A DNA stretch of 64,000 bases from Alentia gelatinosa (GCA_950022655.1 OX465584.1:5527694-5591693); one strand, 5' to 3'; positions 33,296 to 44,439 are shown, counted from the stretch's first letter. Notes: generated from the sequence alone by a model not told the origin. Numbers and translations: made by a program.

Positions 33296-33720
33296 AACCA
33301 TCTACCTTTCCCCACTCCCTATTTTCTACCTCTACCTTCCCCCACTCTCTACCTCCTAACTCAACCTTTTCCCACACTCTACTCTCTTCCTCAACCTTTT
33401 CCCACACTCTACTTTCCTCCATTACCTTTCCCCACTCCCTATTTTCTATCTCTACCTTTCCCCACTTCCTATTTTCTACCTCTACCTTTCCCCACTCTCT
33501 ACCTCCTAACTCAACCTTTTCCCACACTCTTCTTTCCACCATTACCTTTCCCCACTCCTATTTTTTACCTCTACCTTTTCCCACTCTATACTTTCTACCT
33601 CTATCTTGCCCCACTATCTACTCTCAACCTGAACCTTTCCCTACTCTCACTCTTTCTATCTCCCCCTTCAAACCTGCATTAACATTTCTCCATCACCCAC
33701 CCCCTGCTTCTCTTTCCTGC
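33296..33720. repeat. Pyrimidine-rich array of about 30 bp
   Basis: Units of the type CTACCTTTCCCCACTCYCTA with TTTTCTACCT or CTCCTAACTCAA variants. A 137-codon minus-strand frame (Val-Glu-Xaa-Arg-Xaa-Trp-Gly-Lys repeats) spans 33129-33542; it follows the repeat and has no other support. Confidence 0.85.
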
Positions 33721-34204
33721 TTTATATTTTTGATTCTCTTTCTGCTTCCCTCCTTCTCTTGGTTCTGTTTCCTTATTTTCAACCTCTACCTTCTGACTTC
33801 TACCCCAAATCCCATTTCCTCTTATTCAATCTTATTTACCCCCAGTCCAATTAGTCAAAACACAAGTAAGCAACAACCAAGCTTTACCACTTTGAGACTC
33901 TCTAATTTTGCTTGGAAAGGAGGGTTTCCTGGTTCTACTACTGGTTTTATGGTCACCTGCCCTCAAAACCGTCTATCATTGTCCATACATCTTAAGGTGT
34001 GAATTCTATTCTCGTGAAAGGACATACATGCTTATTGCTTTTCCTTGGAGTCCAACGCAACAGGTTTTCTTTTTCATACGAAAGTATTTTCATCAATCAC
34101 GAAGAACCTTAGTATTTAGTCAGGCCAGAGTATTGTAGGGTTAATACAACGGCTAATCACATTAGGAGGACCTATCCAGGAGGATACAAGAGTTTTATAT
34201 TTGT
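33721..34204. other. No gene seen
   Basis: Apparently unique. Confidence 0.3.
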
Positions 34205-34536
34205 CATGTTCAATATATTAGTTTTCCACATGTTAAAACCCATATCATTTTCTCCAAACTCTCACAGAATATAATAAATGTGTAATACTACAATGCTAGA
34301 GCTCACCTGCCCTATCTGTTTTAGATAATTGAAACCATATTTCTCAAATATTTCCCCTTTATAGTTCAATCAATTAAAATATGTCTAATTTACCTATTGG
34401 GTTGGGACAAACTGGACAAAACAATATGATTTACTCATAGGTTATCAGAATAAATCGCAATAAACAGGTTTGAAAATGTAATTATCAATAGTTAAAACCC
34501 ACGAGGTGGCGCCACTGTGAATTGCAGGACATGCCT
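34205..34536. mobile_element. TTAA-target MITE, degraded left side
   Basis: The right part matches 24266-24784 (TTTACCTATTGGGTTGGGAC, GAGGTGGCGCCACTGTGAATT, GGACATGCCT), followed by TTAA. The left end is not recognisable. Confidence 0.6.
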
Positions 34537-35009
34537 TTAAAGTACCATTTGATAATGGCTAATGATACCACGTGACTTCGCACGCAGGTGGGCAGGTGGC
34601 AGCGATCCGTTCAGCCGTGTACACATTGTACCACAGACACGACCTCCGACAGTCGCAACAAGCGGCGTGCGAGTCGCACCAACGTAAGTCAGTGTGAACA
34701 CGCCTCCACCCACTGTGTGCCCGCTCTCCCCCCCGAATCCGCGATATAAACGTCTGATAACATGTTGTGATGTCGTAAGGTCAGATTCTGAGGTCAGGTC
34801 CCCATGTCATGGTCTCATGTCTTGTGTACTCATGTCTCATATACTTGTCTTATCAACTGACATCTTGTATACAGATATCTGCTACATTCATATCTGGTAT
34901 ACTGACATCTTGTATACAGATATCTCGTTTATTGACATCTTGTATATTGATGTCTCATATACTGATGTTTTGTATGTTTACATCTATTTAACTGATGTCT
35001 TGTAAAGCG

Positions 35010-35415
35010 GGGCGTCCACCAACCACGACAAGGCTATGACAATGGCTTCCCGACAAGGTCCACAATTGGCCTGTGATTGGAGGCCTTGTCGTAGTTGGTG
35101 GACCCCAGTTCCTGACAAGAGTCTATGACAAGGCCATGACAAGGCCACACTTGGAAGCTTGTCGGGAGCCTTCCGACAAGGCTATGACAACATCAAGCAT
35201 GTTCAACGGGACCCTTGTCGTGGAGTGTCATGGCATGTCGGGAGCGTGTTGCAGAGGTCTACGATAGGCAACCTTGGTGGAGCGTGCACTTCCCGACACG
35301 CCCCGACAAGGTTGTCGTAAAGCCTCCCTTCTTTCGACAAGGCTGCGACAAGTGCTGATTGGAACTTTCTGGTCAGTGCTTGTTGTAGCCTTGTCTTGGT
35401 TGGTCGACGCCACCC
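35010..35415. mobile_element. Palindrome-rich CGACAAGG MITE inside the 15-bp array
   Basis: The most complete copy of the family: GGCGTCCACCAACCACGACA at the left and TTGTCTTGGTTGGTCGACGCC at the right. Central CAAGCATGTTC. Confidence 0.7.
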
Positions 35416-35416
35416 T

Positions 35417-35589
35417 TAAAGGCTTGATTCCATTGCACCGATTTGACTTCTAATGTGGTCAAGATGTTCTCCACATACCCTAATCCATTGTGACATGGGC
35501 TCCCGATATAGACCAGACATAGGCCAGTTTTAGTGCCAGGACCTAAACTGGAGTACATCTTGAAATCGGCTAGATGGAATCGAGCCTTA
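35417..35589. mobile_element. MITE with AAGGCTTGATTCCATTGCAC ends
   Basis: Inverted ends AAGGCTTGATTCCATTGCAC and TAGATGGAATCGAGCCTT continue into CGATTT/AAATCG, about 26 bp in all. It abuts the preceding MITE within the interrupted array. No other copy in the window. Confidence 0.65.
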
Positions 35590-36122
35590 TACTAATGTCT
35601 TTTAAACTGATGTCTTATATATAGATGTCTCATAGATATCTCGTTTACTGATGTTTTGTGAACTGATTTTTTGTATACAGATGTCTCACTAACTGGCATT
35701 TTGTATGCTGATGTCTTGTTTGCTGATGTCTTGTTTACTGATGTCTTGTTTACTGATGTCTTGTTTGCTGATGTCTTGTTTGCTGATGTCTCGTTTACTG
35801 ATGTCTCGTTTACTGATGTCTCGTTTACTGATGTTTCCTAAACTGACATCTTGTATCTTGATATCTCATATAAAGATGTCTCATACAAAGATGGCTAAAA
35901 TACCAACATCTTTAATACTGACATCTTGTATATGGGTGTCTTGTACATGGATGTCTCATAAGTTGACCTCCTTTGTGACCTCATGTCATGACACCATCAC
36001 ATTATGTCTGATCCTGACCTGAGAACCTGATATCAAAACCTGACCTTACATTTTGACGCTAACAATTGTCCAGCAAATCAATGAAAAAACGAACCGGTCA
36101 TTTTACACAAGTCCAGTTGATA

Positions 36123-36472
36123 GGGAGCCAAAGTGAACCCGCTGCAACCACAGATAGACATTCACAAAATACCATTTCCGGATATAGGCACTCAGTACTT
36201 TGACTATGTAGGTTCGAGATTTTATGTCTCATTCTCCAATCTTTTAGATCCATATTTTTGATTAACTTAACAACTGTCATCGTAGCTTTGAGACAGAGTT
36301 ATTCAGAGACGATAGTAATAAACTACACTCCAAAAGTAACAAAAGAGACCAAAAACAAAAGTCTAGCCTCAAACCCCCATAGGTTTAGCACTAAGCCTTG
36401 TTCTTACTGGCCACTGAAAATGGGGTTTTGTAAACGGGTATCTGTGGTTTCAATGGGTTCACTTTGGCTCCC
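36123..36472. mobile_element. Mariner-like MITE with GGGAGCCAAAGTGAACCC ends
   Basis: GGGAGCCAAAGTGAACCC and its inverse GGGTTCACTTTGGCTCCC bound a 350-bp element, with TA immediately outside each end. TA duplication is typical of Tc1/mariner-type transposons. Nearly identical in layout to 51411-51759. Confidence 0.75.
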
Positions 36473-37194
36473 TATACCATATGGACTAAACAGAAATTTT
36501 CATATATTATTTTACACCTTCTGAAAGATATGAAATATTGGCTATGCAATAAATGATATCGATATGAGAAAGGATGAAAACAAATTCTATAGCAAATTGG
36601 CAGTTCATCTTATATCATAATCTTATAATTCAACAAGATGTTCAAATGAAGCCAGCTGTGACATATCACAAAATAAAATTCCCGATAAATTCCAATAAAT
36701 GCATGTAGTCATGTCACTGTAACCCTCATAGATCATTAATTCGCCAGGGCTAAATTCATATATTCCTCCCACATCCCCCAAACATCATTAAATATTGTCC
36801 TGCTAATGCTAATTATTGTGGGTGATTACGGTGTAGTGCTTCATACCTCATTAATCATGTTAAATGGCTCGAAGAAGCAGGTTGCAGTAGAAGCCCGTTT
36901 TAATTGGCCGATTATCAAGCAACGATCTGCAGTCGGGAACCACCGATGCAAGATCGGTGAATAGAAACGACGCTGCATTTGAAATGGTTACCAATTTTCT
37001 TGGTGATGTTAACACAATCAGGCCACTATCGACCTACTTAGTTAACTATAAACAGATTCAAAATGCTTAGATTTCTTCAGTGATCCTCAAGATTTTAGTG
37101 TGAAAATTGAAACGGTATGGACCCAGGAAAGCAGTAGAAACGATGCATATGTAGCGGTCCGCCGATTCTAAGACTTTAGCTCAACACTTCCCGA
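36473..37194. other. No gene seen; homeodomain-like motif cluster
   Basis: 36740-36890 is rich in TAAT words (GCTAATTATTG, CATTAATCATG). 36960-37160 resembles the flank shared by 46250-46380 and 49245-49370 (GATCCTCAAGATTTTAGTGTG). Confidence 0.35.
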
Positions 37195-37613
37195 CACTGC
37201 ACGAAAACCACTATTTTACTCATAAATACGCCATCGCGGAAGTGCATGTAGTGGCTGAACATTGACTTGTTTTCATATTTATGTATACATATACGCCCAG
37301 GCCTTATATATACGGACGCGCCTTGGCTGTATTTCACACTCGACGTATATGAGAGGAAATATCCTCTCCCCCCACCGCCTCCCACCCATTTGTGTTGGTA
37401 GAAGTAAAGGTGTCCTCAGTAAGAAGCCCTCCCCCCTCCCCCTCCCCCACCTCAAACTCGCCCGCTCTCAGTGAAGTCCTCTTCACTGGACGCTTATATC
37501 CGCCAACATATGAGGCGTATATACACGGGGAATAGGACGACCTTATATACGCAAAAGTCATACTTATATACGCCCGGCGCATTCATATGTAAAATGGTGG
37601 TTTTCGTGCAGTG
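37195..37613. mobile_element. CACTG-ended MITE (CACTA-like), copy 2, intact
   Basis: CACTGCACGAAAACCAC and GTGGTTTTCGTGCAGTG are perfect inverted ends. CGA is duplicated at 37192-37194 and 37614-37616. CACTR termini with a 3-bp duplication are the hallmark of EnSpm/CACTA. The interior has TATATACGCC words in both orientations. Confidence 0.85.
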
Positions 37614-38037
37614 CGAGAACTCGATTCGTCTGTTCCGGTGGAGGAGTGAGACAAGTGCTACCCTATGGGTTTACCGCATAGGTTGGTTCGGTATATATGT
37701 TCAGTATGTAAAGAGATGTGGGATCTACAACTTAACAAGCCTGCTGACACAAAACCAGACTCCAAGCTCTTTAGGTATATGCTGTTTTATTATACCTTTA
37801 TTACAAATCGTTACAGTCGCCTAACACGGAATGTGCTAGGTAGCGTTAGGTGAGTGGATCTGTTCCCTCAACCGCTGAAACTCTCCTGAGAAACCTTGTG
37901 TGTGAGGCTCCGTTCAATGCAGAAGAATGCACAAGTAACCTGTCTACCTGCTGCAAACTCAGCCTATATATACAGACTGAGTTACGTAATCCGGGCGACC
38001 CAGTAGGATTTGCATGCACAGTTTCGCGGGGTTTACC
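37614..38037. other. No gene seen
   Basis: Unique; short open frames without recognisable features. Confidence 0.3.
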
Positions 38038-38560
38038 ATAGACTGGCCTCAGTCCCTGTATCCTACCCCTCCACCCCTTCTGAGTGACACAGGGACTGGT
38101 CTCATCCTAGACTGGCCTCAGTCTCTGTATCCTACCCCTCCACCCCTTCTGAGTGACACAGGGACTGGTCTCATCCGTAATCGGCCGTGTAGACTAGCGC
38201 GATTTTGCGCCACACTCCCCAAGCAGAGGTCTGGCTACTGGTCAGGATATCTGCTGGGAGATTGATACCCTCTCACTTTGATCTCAATCGAGATATAGTC
38301 AGGAGTAGGCGAAATATATTGCTATGACAACACAGGCGGCCAGGGAACTGGAGGAGGGGAGGGGGGAGGGGTAGAGGGAGGTGTAAGGTTACAGGGAGTG
38401 GCTTGGGGTCATAAACAGGAGATTCTGGTCAGAGTGGACAAGTCTTTGATTCATGGGCCAGTCAGAGAAGGATACATACTATAATAAATTGTATTCCGAT
38501 TTTCTTTAATCATTTAATGAATGTTCATAATCAAAGACTTGAGCAAGTCTAGGTTTACCA
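38038..38560 (+). repeat. Dispersed repeat with internal 69-bp duplication
   Basis: Homologous to 52940-53440 in reverse orientation (CTGGCCAGTAGCCAGACCTC there). The left part holds two 69-bp units beginning TAGACTGGCCTCAGTC; the other copy has one. Contains the ancestor-like segment of the 34-bp array. Confidence 0.7.
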
Positions 38561-38897
38561 CACATCAGGGATCGGCACTTGCTCCTCCTAGCATAAAGCA
38601 AACCAACCACTGCTCAACTAACCCGACCCTTACATTTACATCGCACCCTCACCGATTCTTTGATCGGTGGCCATAAACAATTGACTGTCAGGGTAGCTAA
38701 AATTTGGTGGTTTTTTAAAAATAAGTTTTTATTGTACAAAATAATGCCATATATCTGGCAGTGTTACATTTTGCTCCAGGTTCTGGTTTCCTTCATCTTA
38801 CAAAGTAATTGTCATTTTTAATAAATAATTATGATAATTATACAATTTTCTACAAACTATTTGAATATATACAAAATATTTAAACCTATTGGTGCAG
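38561..38897. other. No gene seen
   Basis: AT-rich. Confidence 0.3.
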
Positions 38898-39105
38898 ATT
38901 ACGACTTAAGAGAGTGTGAGATCTTATGAGAGGGGTGTTGAACGCCTTAAGCCTTTTACCGTTTGAGCCTCCTGTCAGCGGGATAACGTGGACGCCTTGA
39001 GCCCACACCGTGGACGCCTTGAGCCTACCCCATTCTAATTATGACTGGCAGGTTAGGGTTAGAATAGGGTTAGGTCAGCGTTAGGGTTGCGGATATAAAC
39101 GTTTA
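38898..39105 (+). repeat. GTGGACGCCTTGAGCC element, single arm
   Basis: TTACGACTTAAGAGAGTGTG, then repeated GACGCCTTGAGCC words, then degenerate TTAGGGTTAGAATAGGG. The same modules recur at 39870-40760. Confidence 0.65.
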
Positions 39106-39112
39106 ACATCGG

Positions 39113-39417
39113 TCTATGTATTTATCCCACCCCTAATATAAAATCCCATAGGCTTAACATTGAGTTTCCGTATGCCATGCTGACTGGCATACGGAGTTTT
39201 ATATGCCACTAGTGGCATACAGAATTGTTATCACGTAATATTCCGAAATCGAGGAGATGGGGTAGGATAAAATCAAAACCTGATTCGTTTTAATTATGGC
39301 CACCACATGCCACTCCTGGAGTTCTGGCTCCGGACTTTACTCGGCTTCGCCTCATGATGCCAAACTCTAGTCGTGGCATACGGTGGCCAAGATAAAAACT
39401 CATCCAGTTTTACGATG
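39113..39417 (-). repeat. Dispersed repeat, TTTATCCTACCCC family 1, inverted copy
   Basis: Reverse-complement counterpart of 2207-2514 over its whole length. Confidence 0.75.
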
Positions 39418-39869
39418 ATATTTTCGACGGCCAAAAGAAGCGAGCTTTTGGTGTGGATCTAACTGCACAGTCTTGGTGTTTTGTTGTTGTGTTCCTACCT
39501 GGACTGAGTGTTGAATTATTAACCAGGCATATCCGCACAGCGGGTGGTCCGTGTACTGTTTGTTTCTCCCATCTGTGTGTGTGAGAGGAGAGTGCATGTT
39601 CATTATTAACCAGGCCATACAATAATAATCAACTCGCTGAACTGTTCACTATAGGGAGACGTAGATAGTGGGGCTGAATGGAATCTGTTTTGTTTTGTGT
39701 CGGGAATATTAATGTCCTGCCTCGAACTCGGTTAATGTATCTGATTAAAACTATGAGGAACAGATGCAATTCAGGCGCCCTCATTATGTCTTCTTATAAT
39801 ACATCAATTAGTCTTTGAATTGGGGAATTATCTGCTGTTCAATTGGTACAGAGTGTAGTATATAAAAAG
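39418..39869. other. No gene seen
   Basis: Unique. Confidence 0.3.
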
Positions 39870-40760
39870 TTTTAAGTGCACTTTTCAAAATCTTTACACC
39901 TAGAGGATCAAGGCCACCAAAAGGGGGTAGGCTCAAGGCGTCTACAGGGTAGGGTCAAGGCGTCCAGGGCTCAAATCTACATGGGCTCAATGCGTCTATA
40001 AGTTGTACGCCTTGAGCCTTTTACCGTTTGAGCCTCCTGTCAGCGCGAAAACGTGGACGCCTTGAGCCCACCCCGTGGACGCCTTTAGCCCACCCCGTGG
40101 ACGCCTTGAGCCTACCCCTATTTAAGTTCCGACTGGCGGTTTAGGGTTAGAATATGGCTCTCATAAGATCTCACACTCTTTAAGTCGTATTCTGTACTCT
40201 CACTACGATCGATGGAGAAGAATTCTTAATGAACTAGGCTTAGAGCCTTGAGAATCCACTGGCCTGCCTCCCGTGCTTAAGACGTACATCAATGCAACCA
40301 AAGATTCCTATAATCTCAATGATGCCACCTAGCGGGAATACTGTGTGCCAGTGGATTCTCAAGGCTCTAAGCCTAGTTCGTTAAGAATTCTTCTCCCAAA
40401 GAGCGCAGTGAGAACCTTGTGCAGATTACGACTTGTGTGAGATCTTATGAGAGGGGTGCGTTGGACGCCTTAAGCCTTTTACGGTTTGAGCCCGCTGTCA
40501 GCGCGAAAACGTGGAAGCCTTGCGCCCACCCTATGGATGCCTTGAGCCTACCCCTTTTTTGGTTCTAGGTTTAGAATAGGGATGAGTCAGGGTTAGGGTT
40601 GTGTATATGACTATAAACCATTTTAAGTGCACTTTTCAAAGTCTTTACACCTAGAGGCTAAAGTGAAGGCCACCAAAAGGGGGTAGGCTCAAGGCGTCCA
40701 CAGGGTAGGCTCAATGCGTCCACAGAAAGGCTCAAGGCGTCCATGGTTCAAACACCCTGT
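39870..40760. repeat. Composite element with a large inverted repeat and GGCTCAAGGCGTCCA words
   Basis: AAGTGCACTTTTCAAAATC modules stand in direct orientation at 39873 and 40624. Between them, about 40150-40263 and 40350-40456 are inverted arms; the inner arms (AGAAGAATTCTTAATGAAC to TTGAGAATCCACTGGC) are almost perfect over about 47 bp. Words GGCTCAAGGCGTC and GACGCCTTGAGCC occur in both orientations. It could extrude a large cruciform. Confidence 0.7.
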
Positions 40761-41146
40761 GAGGTACACTTTATGAACAGCATACTAGTCTTATGGCTCA
40801 AAGACTCTTCTTCGCAATAGATCTGTTTATTTTAGTAGCCTCCTTAGCCCTTTAAGGACGGCCGTCTATGGCAAAACTCCACACTTGGGGACAGCTACTA
40901 GTGACTATGTACAGCTCTAGGGGACGGGAGCATTGTCCTCTGAAATCGGAATTCGAATGTTTATCATGTGATGTGATATATTAACCTTGATATTTTTTAT
41001 TAATATCATTTAGAATTTGAAAATATGATGTTCCACCTACATTCTGTGAAGGTTTCAAGTTTATTCTTAGAATATTTCCTTTTGGAAACAATTTCATAGA
41101 TATCCAGCAAAGGCACATCCGGCCCCAGCCGGTTGATGCCTTAATA
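40761..41146. other. No gene seen
   Basis: Unique. Confidence 0.3.
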
Positions 41147-41363
41147 CCGGGGACACACCAAGCGAGTGAAGGCAGCGATCTCTGGAATCGCCAACTCAAA
41201 TTGGCATAGATGTGAGATATTATTTCATAGGAATATCTCCTGCATATGATTTTGCCTCTTGGAAGCAATAATCAGGTGAAATATGAAATAATAGCTCACA
41301 TATAGGCCATTTTGGGTTGGCGATTACGGAACTCGCTGCGTTTCTCGCTTGGTATGTCTCCGG
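41147..41363. mobile_element. Fold-back MITE with CCGGGGACACACCAAGCGAG ends
   Basis: CCGGGGACACACCAAGCGAG pairs with CTCGCTTGGTATGTCTCCGG. The pairing continues through GCAGCGA and AATCGCCAACTCAAATTGGC to give arms of about 70-80 bp. Confidence 0.7.
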
Positions 41364-41369
41364 CTTGGG

Positions 41370-41969
41370 GCGCCAGATCCACTAAGGCGATTTTCCATCC
41401 GAATTTGGGTTCATAGACGTTCGTAGATGTTTGCAGACATTCACATGGACATGCGAATGCCTTGCGACAATATTCAATATATTGAATATCATCGCATGGG
41501 ATTCGCACAGTCTCATGGATCACAGACGCATTCGCTTGCACTGCACGAACATCATTATTTTACATATGGATGCACCCGGCGTATATAAGTAGGTATTTTG
41601 CATATACAAGGTCGTTCATTTCCCAGTGTGTATACACCTCATCTGTAGGATTATATAAGCATCCAGTGAAGAGGGCTTCACTGAGAGCGGGCAGGGGGGA
41701 GGTGGGGGAGGGGGGGCGGAGGAAGGGCTTCCTACTGAGGACACCTGTACTTCTATCAACACAAATGGGCGGGAGGCGATGGGGGAGAGGATATTTCCTC
41801 TCATATACGCCGGGTGTGAAATACAGCCAAGACGCGTCCGTATATAAGGCCTGGGCGTATACAAATGAAAACAAGTTGATATTCAGCCAATACATGCACT
41901 TCCGCGCTGGCGTATATATGAATAAAATAGTGGTTTTTGTGCAGTGTTGGTCGCCTTAGTGGATGTGGC
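41370..41969. mobile_element. MITE with GCGCCAGATCCACTAAGGCG ends, interrupted
   Basis: The left end is GCGCCAGATCCACTAAGGCGA; the right end is the inverse (TCGCCTTAGTGGATGTGGCG). An uninterrupted copy is at 57110-57289. Here the sequence CGCTTGGTCG of the intact copy is split by the CACTG element at 41539-41946, with TTG duplicated. The right end is then repeated in tandem. Confidence 0.8.
41539..41946 (-). mobile_element. CACTG-ended MITE (CACTA-like), copy 3, nested
   Basis: CACTGCACGAACATCATTA and GTGGTTTTTGTGCAGTG are inverted ends. TTG lies at 41536-41538 and 41947-41949, and comparison with 57110-57289 proves that TTG was duplicated on insertion. Confidence 0.85.
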
Positions 41970-42027
41970 GCCTTAGTGGATGTGGCGTCTTAGTGGATGT
42001 GGCGCCTTAGTGGATGTGGCGCTTAAG
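41955..42027. repeat. Tandem copies of a MITE end, 17-bp unit
   Basis: Four units of CCTTAGTGGATGTGGCG (one with TCTTAG) continue directly from the right end of the host MITE at 41370-41969. Confidence 0.85.
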
Positions 42028-42854
42028 GCATCATCCGCCCTTAAAGGGTCAACATGTTCACCGTCAATGTTTACAAAACTGATACCATAAAAACCTCCAG
42101 ACGTCATTCATAATGCACCCACATCCTGCCTCGCTAATGAATTCTGATTGAAAAGGAAATAATTTACGACTGGTCCTTAAAAACCAACCACCCTGAGGTG
42201 CCCAGATAGTGCCAATAATGACATGCATCCTGACACATATTTATAATCCTTTCAGGGTAAAAACAGCCCCCTGCACGGAGACACGTTACCGTCTGGGTGT
42301 GGGGGGTGTGAGAGCGGGCGGATAAGGTGTGCAGATAAGGTGTTGGTATCGCAGCATGCCACACCTGTCCAGGGCCTGATGGAGGGGTCTGATTAGCCCC
42401 CCTGGTATCTACACCATGTCAGACATGGCGACAGGTTATTTACATCTCATTATTACGCCCAGTTTACACCTACCCATTTACACTCTCCTAGCAGAGTAGA
42501 CTGGTTCCCTGCCCAGATACACGGAAACAGAGTTTGCCATCTATGGTCATATGCAAAGTGGTTTGGCACTTGAAAAGGAGCGTAAACAAACTTCGAACGC
42601 ATATCTGTTTAAAAGTTGGCAAACCCACTGTTTAGCAACTGCATAACATTTTATACAGAGCAGTACAGACTTGAATATCCAAGTCCATGAGTCCGTGGTA
42701 GGTCTGCCACCTTGAACCATGAACACGCTGTCTGGTGAATAGTGGCCATACTACAGGCGCAATCCCACAATGCAAAAGAAAATGGAGGCGTTACCCATAG
42801 TGCACCAAAAAAATGGAACCCGTTACCTGGCCTATAAGGTGACTAGGCCAGGCT
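42028..42854. other. No gene seen
   Basis: Apparently unique. 42100-42170 and 42370-42470 hold TAAT/ATTA words but no recognisable coding or structural RNA feature. Confidence 0.3.
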
Positions 42855-43085
42855 TCTAGGCTACTAGCAAAGATCCTGTGCTCTACTTCCTGCGGATGCT
42901 TGTATCTCTGCACCGACCTGCCTGTTTCGGACAAAATCTGTCCCGTCCACCAGGTTTTCAAATATCCTAAATTCTTAGCGCTTTGGGAAGTATTTTGTGT
43001 TCTACTTATGAATAGAGATGCACATATTCAGATTGTAAATGACATACACTCATTTCTGTTATTTGTTATTTCAAACCAGACAGGG
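42855..43085 (-). repeat. Dispersed repeat, inverted copy of 5800-6035
   Basis: Matches in reverse order and orientation from GCAAAGATCCTGTGCTCTAC to CAAACCAGACAGGG. Confidence 0.65.
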
Positions 43086-43215
43086 TTAAGGTTTGGGATA
43101 TGGTTAGGGCTGGGTTAGGGATAGGGAAAGAGTTAGGGGAATGGTTTTATGTTTTGTTTTCTTCCCCAGAGAAGACCAAATTTGAAGCCAAGATGGGGTT
43201 AGGGTTAGGGTTATC
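43083..43215. repeat. Short interstitial telomere-like repeats
   Basis: GGGTTAAGGTTTGGGATATG, GGGTTAGGGATAGGG and, at 43195-43213, three perfect TTAGGG units. Similar degenerate stretches are at 39050-39095 and 40565-40605. Confidence 0.6.
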
Positions 43216-43364
43216 ACACATGTTTTGTAAGATATGTTTATGTTTTGTAAGATTCTTTATTGTGGATAATAGACAAATACTATAATACAGCAAAGCTTGT
43301 TCTTTGGGAGTAATCACATTGGAAGACATTTCCCGTTTTCGCGCATGAAGGCGTGAAAGCTGTG

Positions 43365-43460
43365 AAAGCGGGGGGTCCGAGGTGCCGATGGGTCCGAGGT
43401 GCCGTAGGGGGTCCGAGGTGCCGTAGGGGGTCCGAGATGCCAAAGGAGCCGAGACATCCG
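43365..43460. repeat. 20-bp array (GGGGGTCCGAGGTGCCGTA)n
   Basis: Four to five units with GATGGGTCC and GTAGGGGGTCC variants. Confidence 0.85.
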
Positions 43461-44149
43461 GGAATCCGCATACCCCAGAAATCACCAAAGATTGGAATAT
43501 AGATCGGTTGCTGACCTTATTCATTCTCTGTTCCCATTTGCCGATCTCTGACGAAAATGATTAACAAAATTCACCGGAGGCCACAAATAGGCAGGTGGAA
43601 ATAGGCCTTATGACAACCCCGCCTTTCACCTTATTACACTTCCCGGTATAACCAATCATTACACACACTCCTTACATGACATCCTGTCACTGAACTTCTA
43701 TATTTAGCACTGGCAGTCTTGGAATTGATAAGTTGTTCATGGTGTTATTTTCAAGGATGTCATTTTGGCCATATATATCAACTAGATATCCATTTTAGTC
43801 CATTTCATTGTCCATTTATTTCTTTATCTTTTCTTTATTCGTTCATTGAATTTCATATTTTTTATTTTTCTGAAATATTGATTCCAGTTTGCATGAGGAT
43901 GTCCAAGATACAGTAAAAGTCACGCATACAACGCAAATTGCTTAATATAATCATATCATGAATTATGTTATAAACACTTATGACTGATTTACCTTTTGCA
44001 TGTTTATAATATTTATAGGCTTTGTACAGAAGACCCTCTAGAATTGTCTGGTACAATTTAGTAATATGGCGGAGTGATTATCCAGCAACATTGGGTCGAC
44101 ATGCTGTGATCGAAAACTTTGTAAGTAAATAGAATGGCGTTTTTCATGT
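43461..44149. other. No gene seen
   Basis: AT-rich, unique. Confidence 0.3.
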
Positions 44150-44430
44150 TATCCTACCCCTAATAAAAAACGCCATATGATTAACATGGGATTTGTTAAT
44201 GTCACGGGTGTGACATAAAGTGTTGTTTATGCCACTACTTTCTGATACTGAAAAAATATGGAAATGGGGTAGGATAAAATCTAGACGCCACTCGTTTGAG
44301 TTTGAGCTTATTTATGCCATTCATTTTGTTGGCTCCATAATGACACTCGTCTTCGACTCGTGAAATTATGGAGCCAACAAAATACGTGGCATAAATGAAC
44401 TCAGACTCAAACTCGTGACGTCTCTTCATA
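44150..44430 (+). repeat. Dispersed repeat, TTTATCCTACCCC family 2
   Basis: Second copy of 3091-3362. The stretch GCCATTCATTTTGTTGGCTC to GAGCCAACAAAATACGTGGC forms a hairpin around a GACTCGTC loop. Confidence 0.75.
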
Positions 44431-44439
44431 TTATTTAGC

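Larger units (their letters stand above)
34805..36020. repeat. 15-bp array (CTGATGTCTTGTTTA)n split by insertions
   Basis: The left part, 34805-35008, is degenerate (TATACTGACATCTTG). The right part, 35590-36020, includes a regular core at 35705-35835. The two halves are separated by two adjacent MITEs (35010-35589). Confidence 0.8.

Noticed and set aside
32822..33296. Gly/Arg-rich frames of 126-151 codons
   Set aside because: They arise from the G-rich array at 32775-33095 and run on into unrelated DNA.
37334..37824. Frames of 82 and 117 codons in the CACTG element, with similar frames at 41570-41959
   Set aside because: They lie in different strands and frames in different copies, with frameshifts between copies; the element is non-coding.
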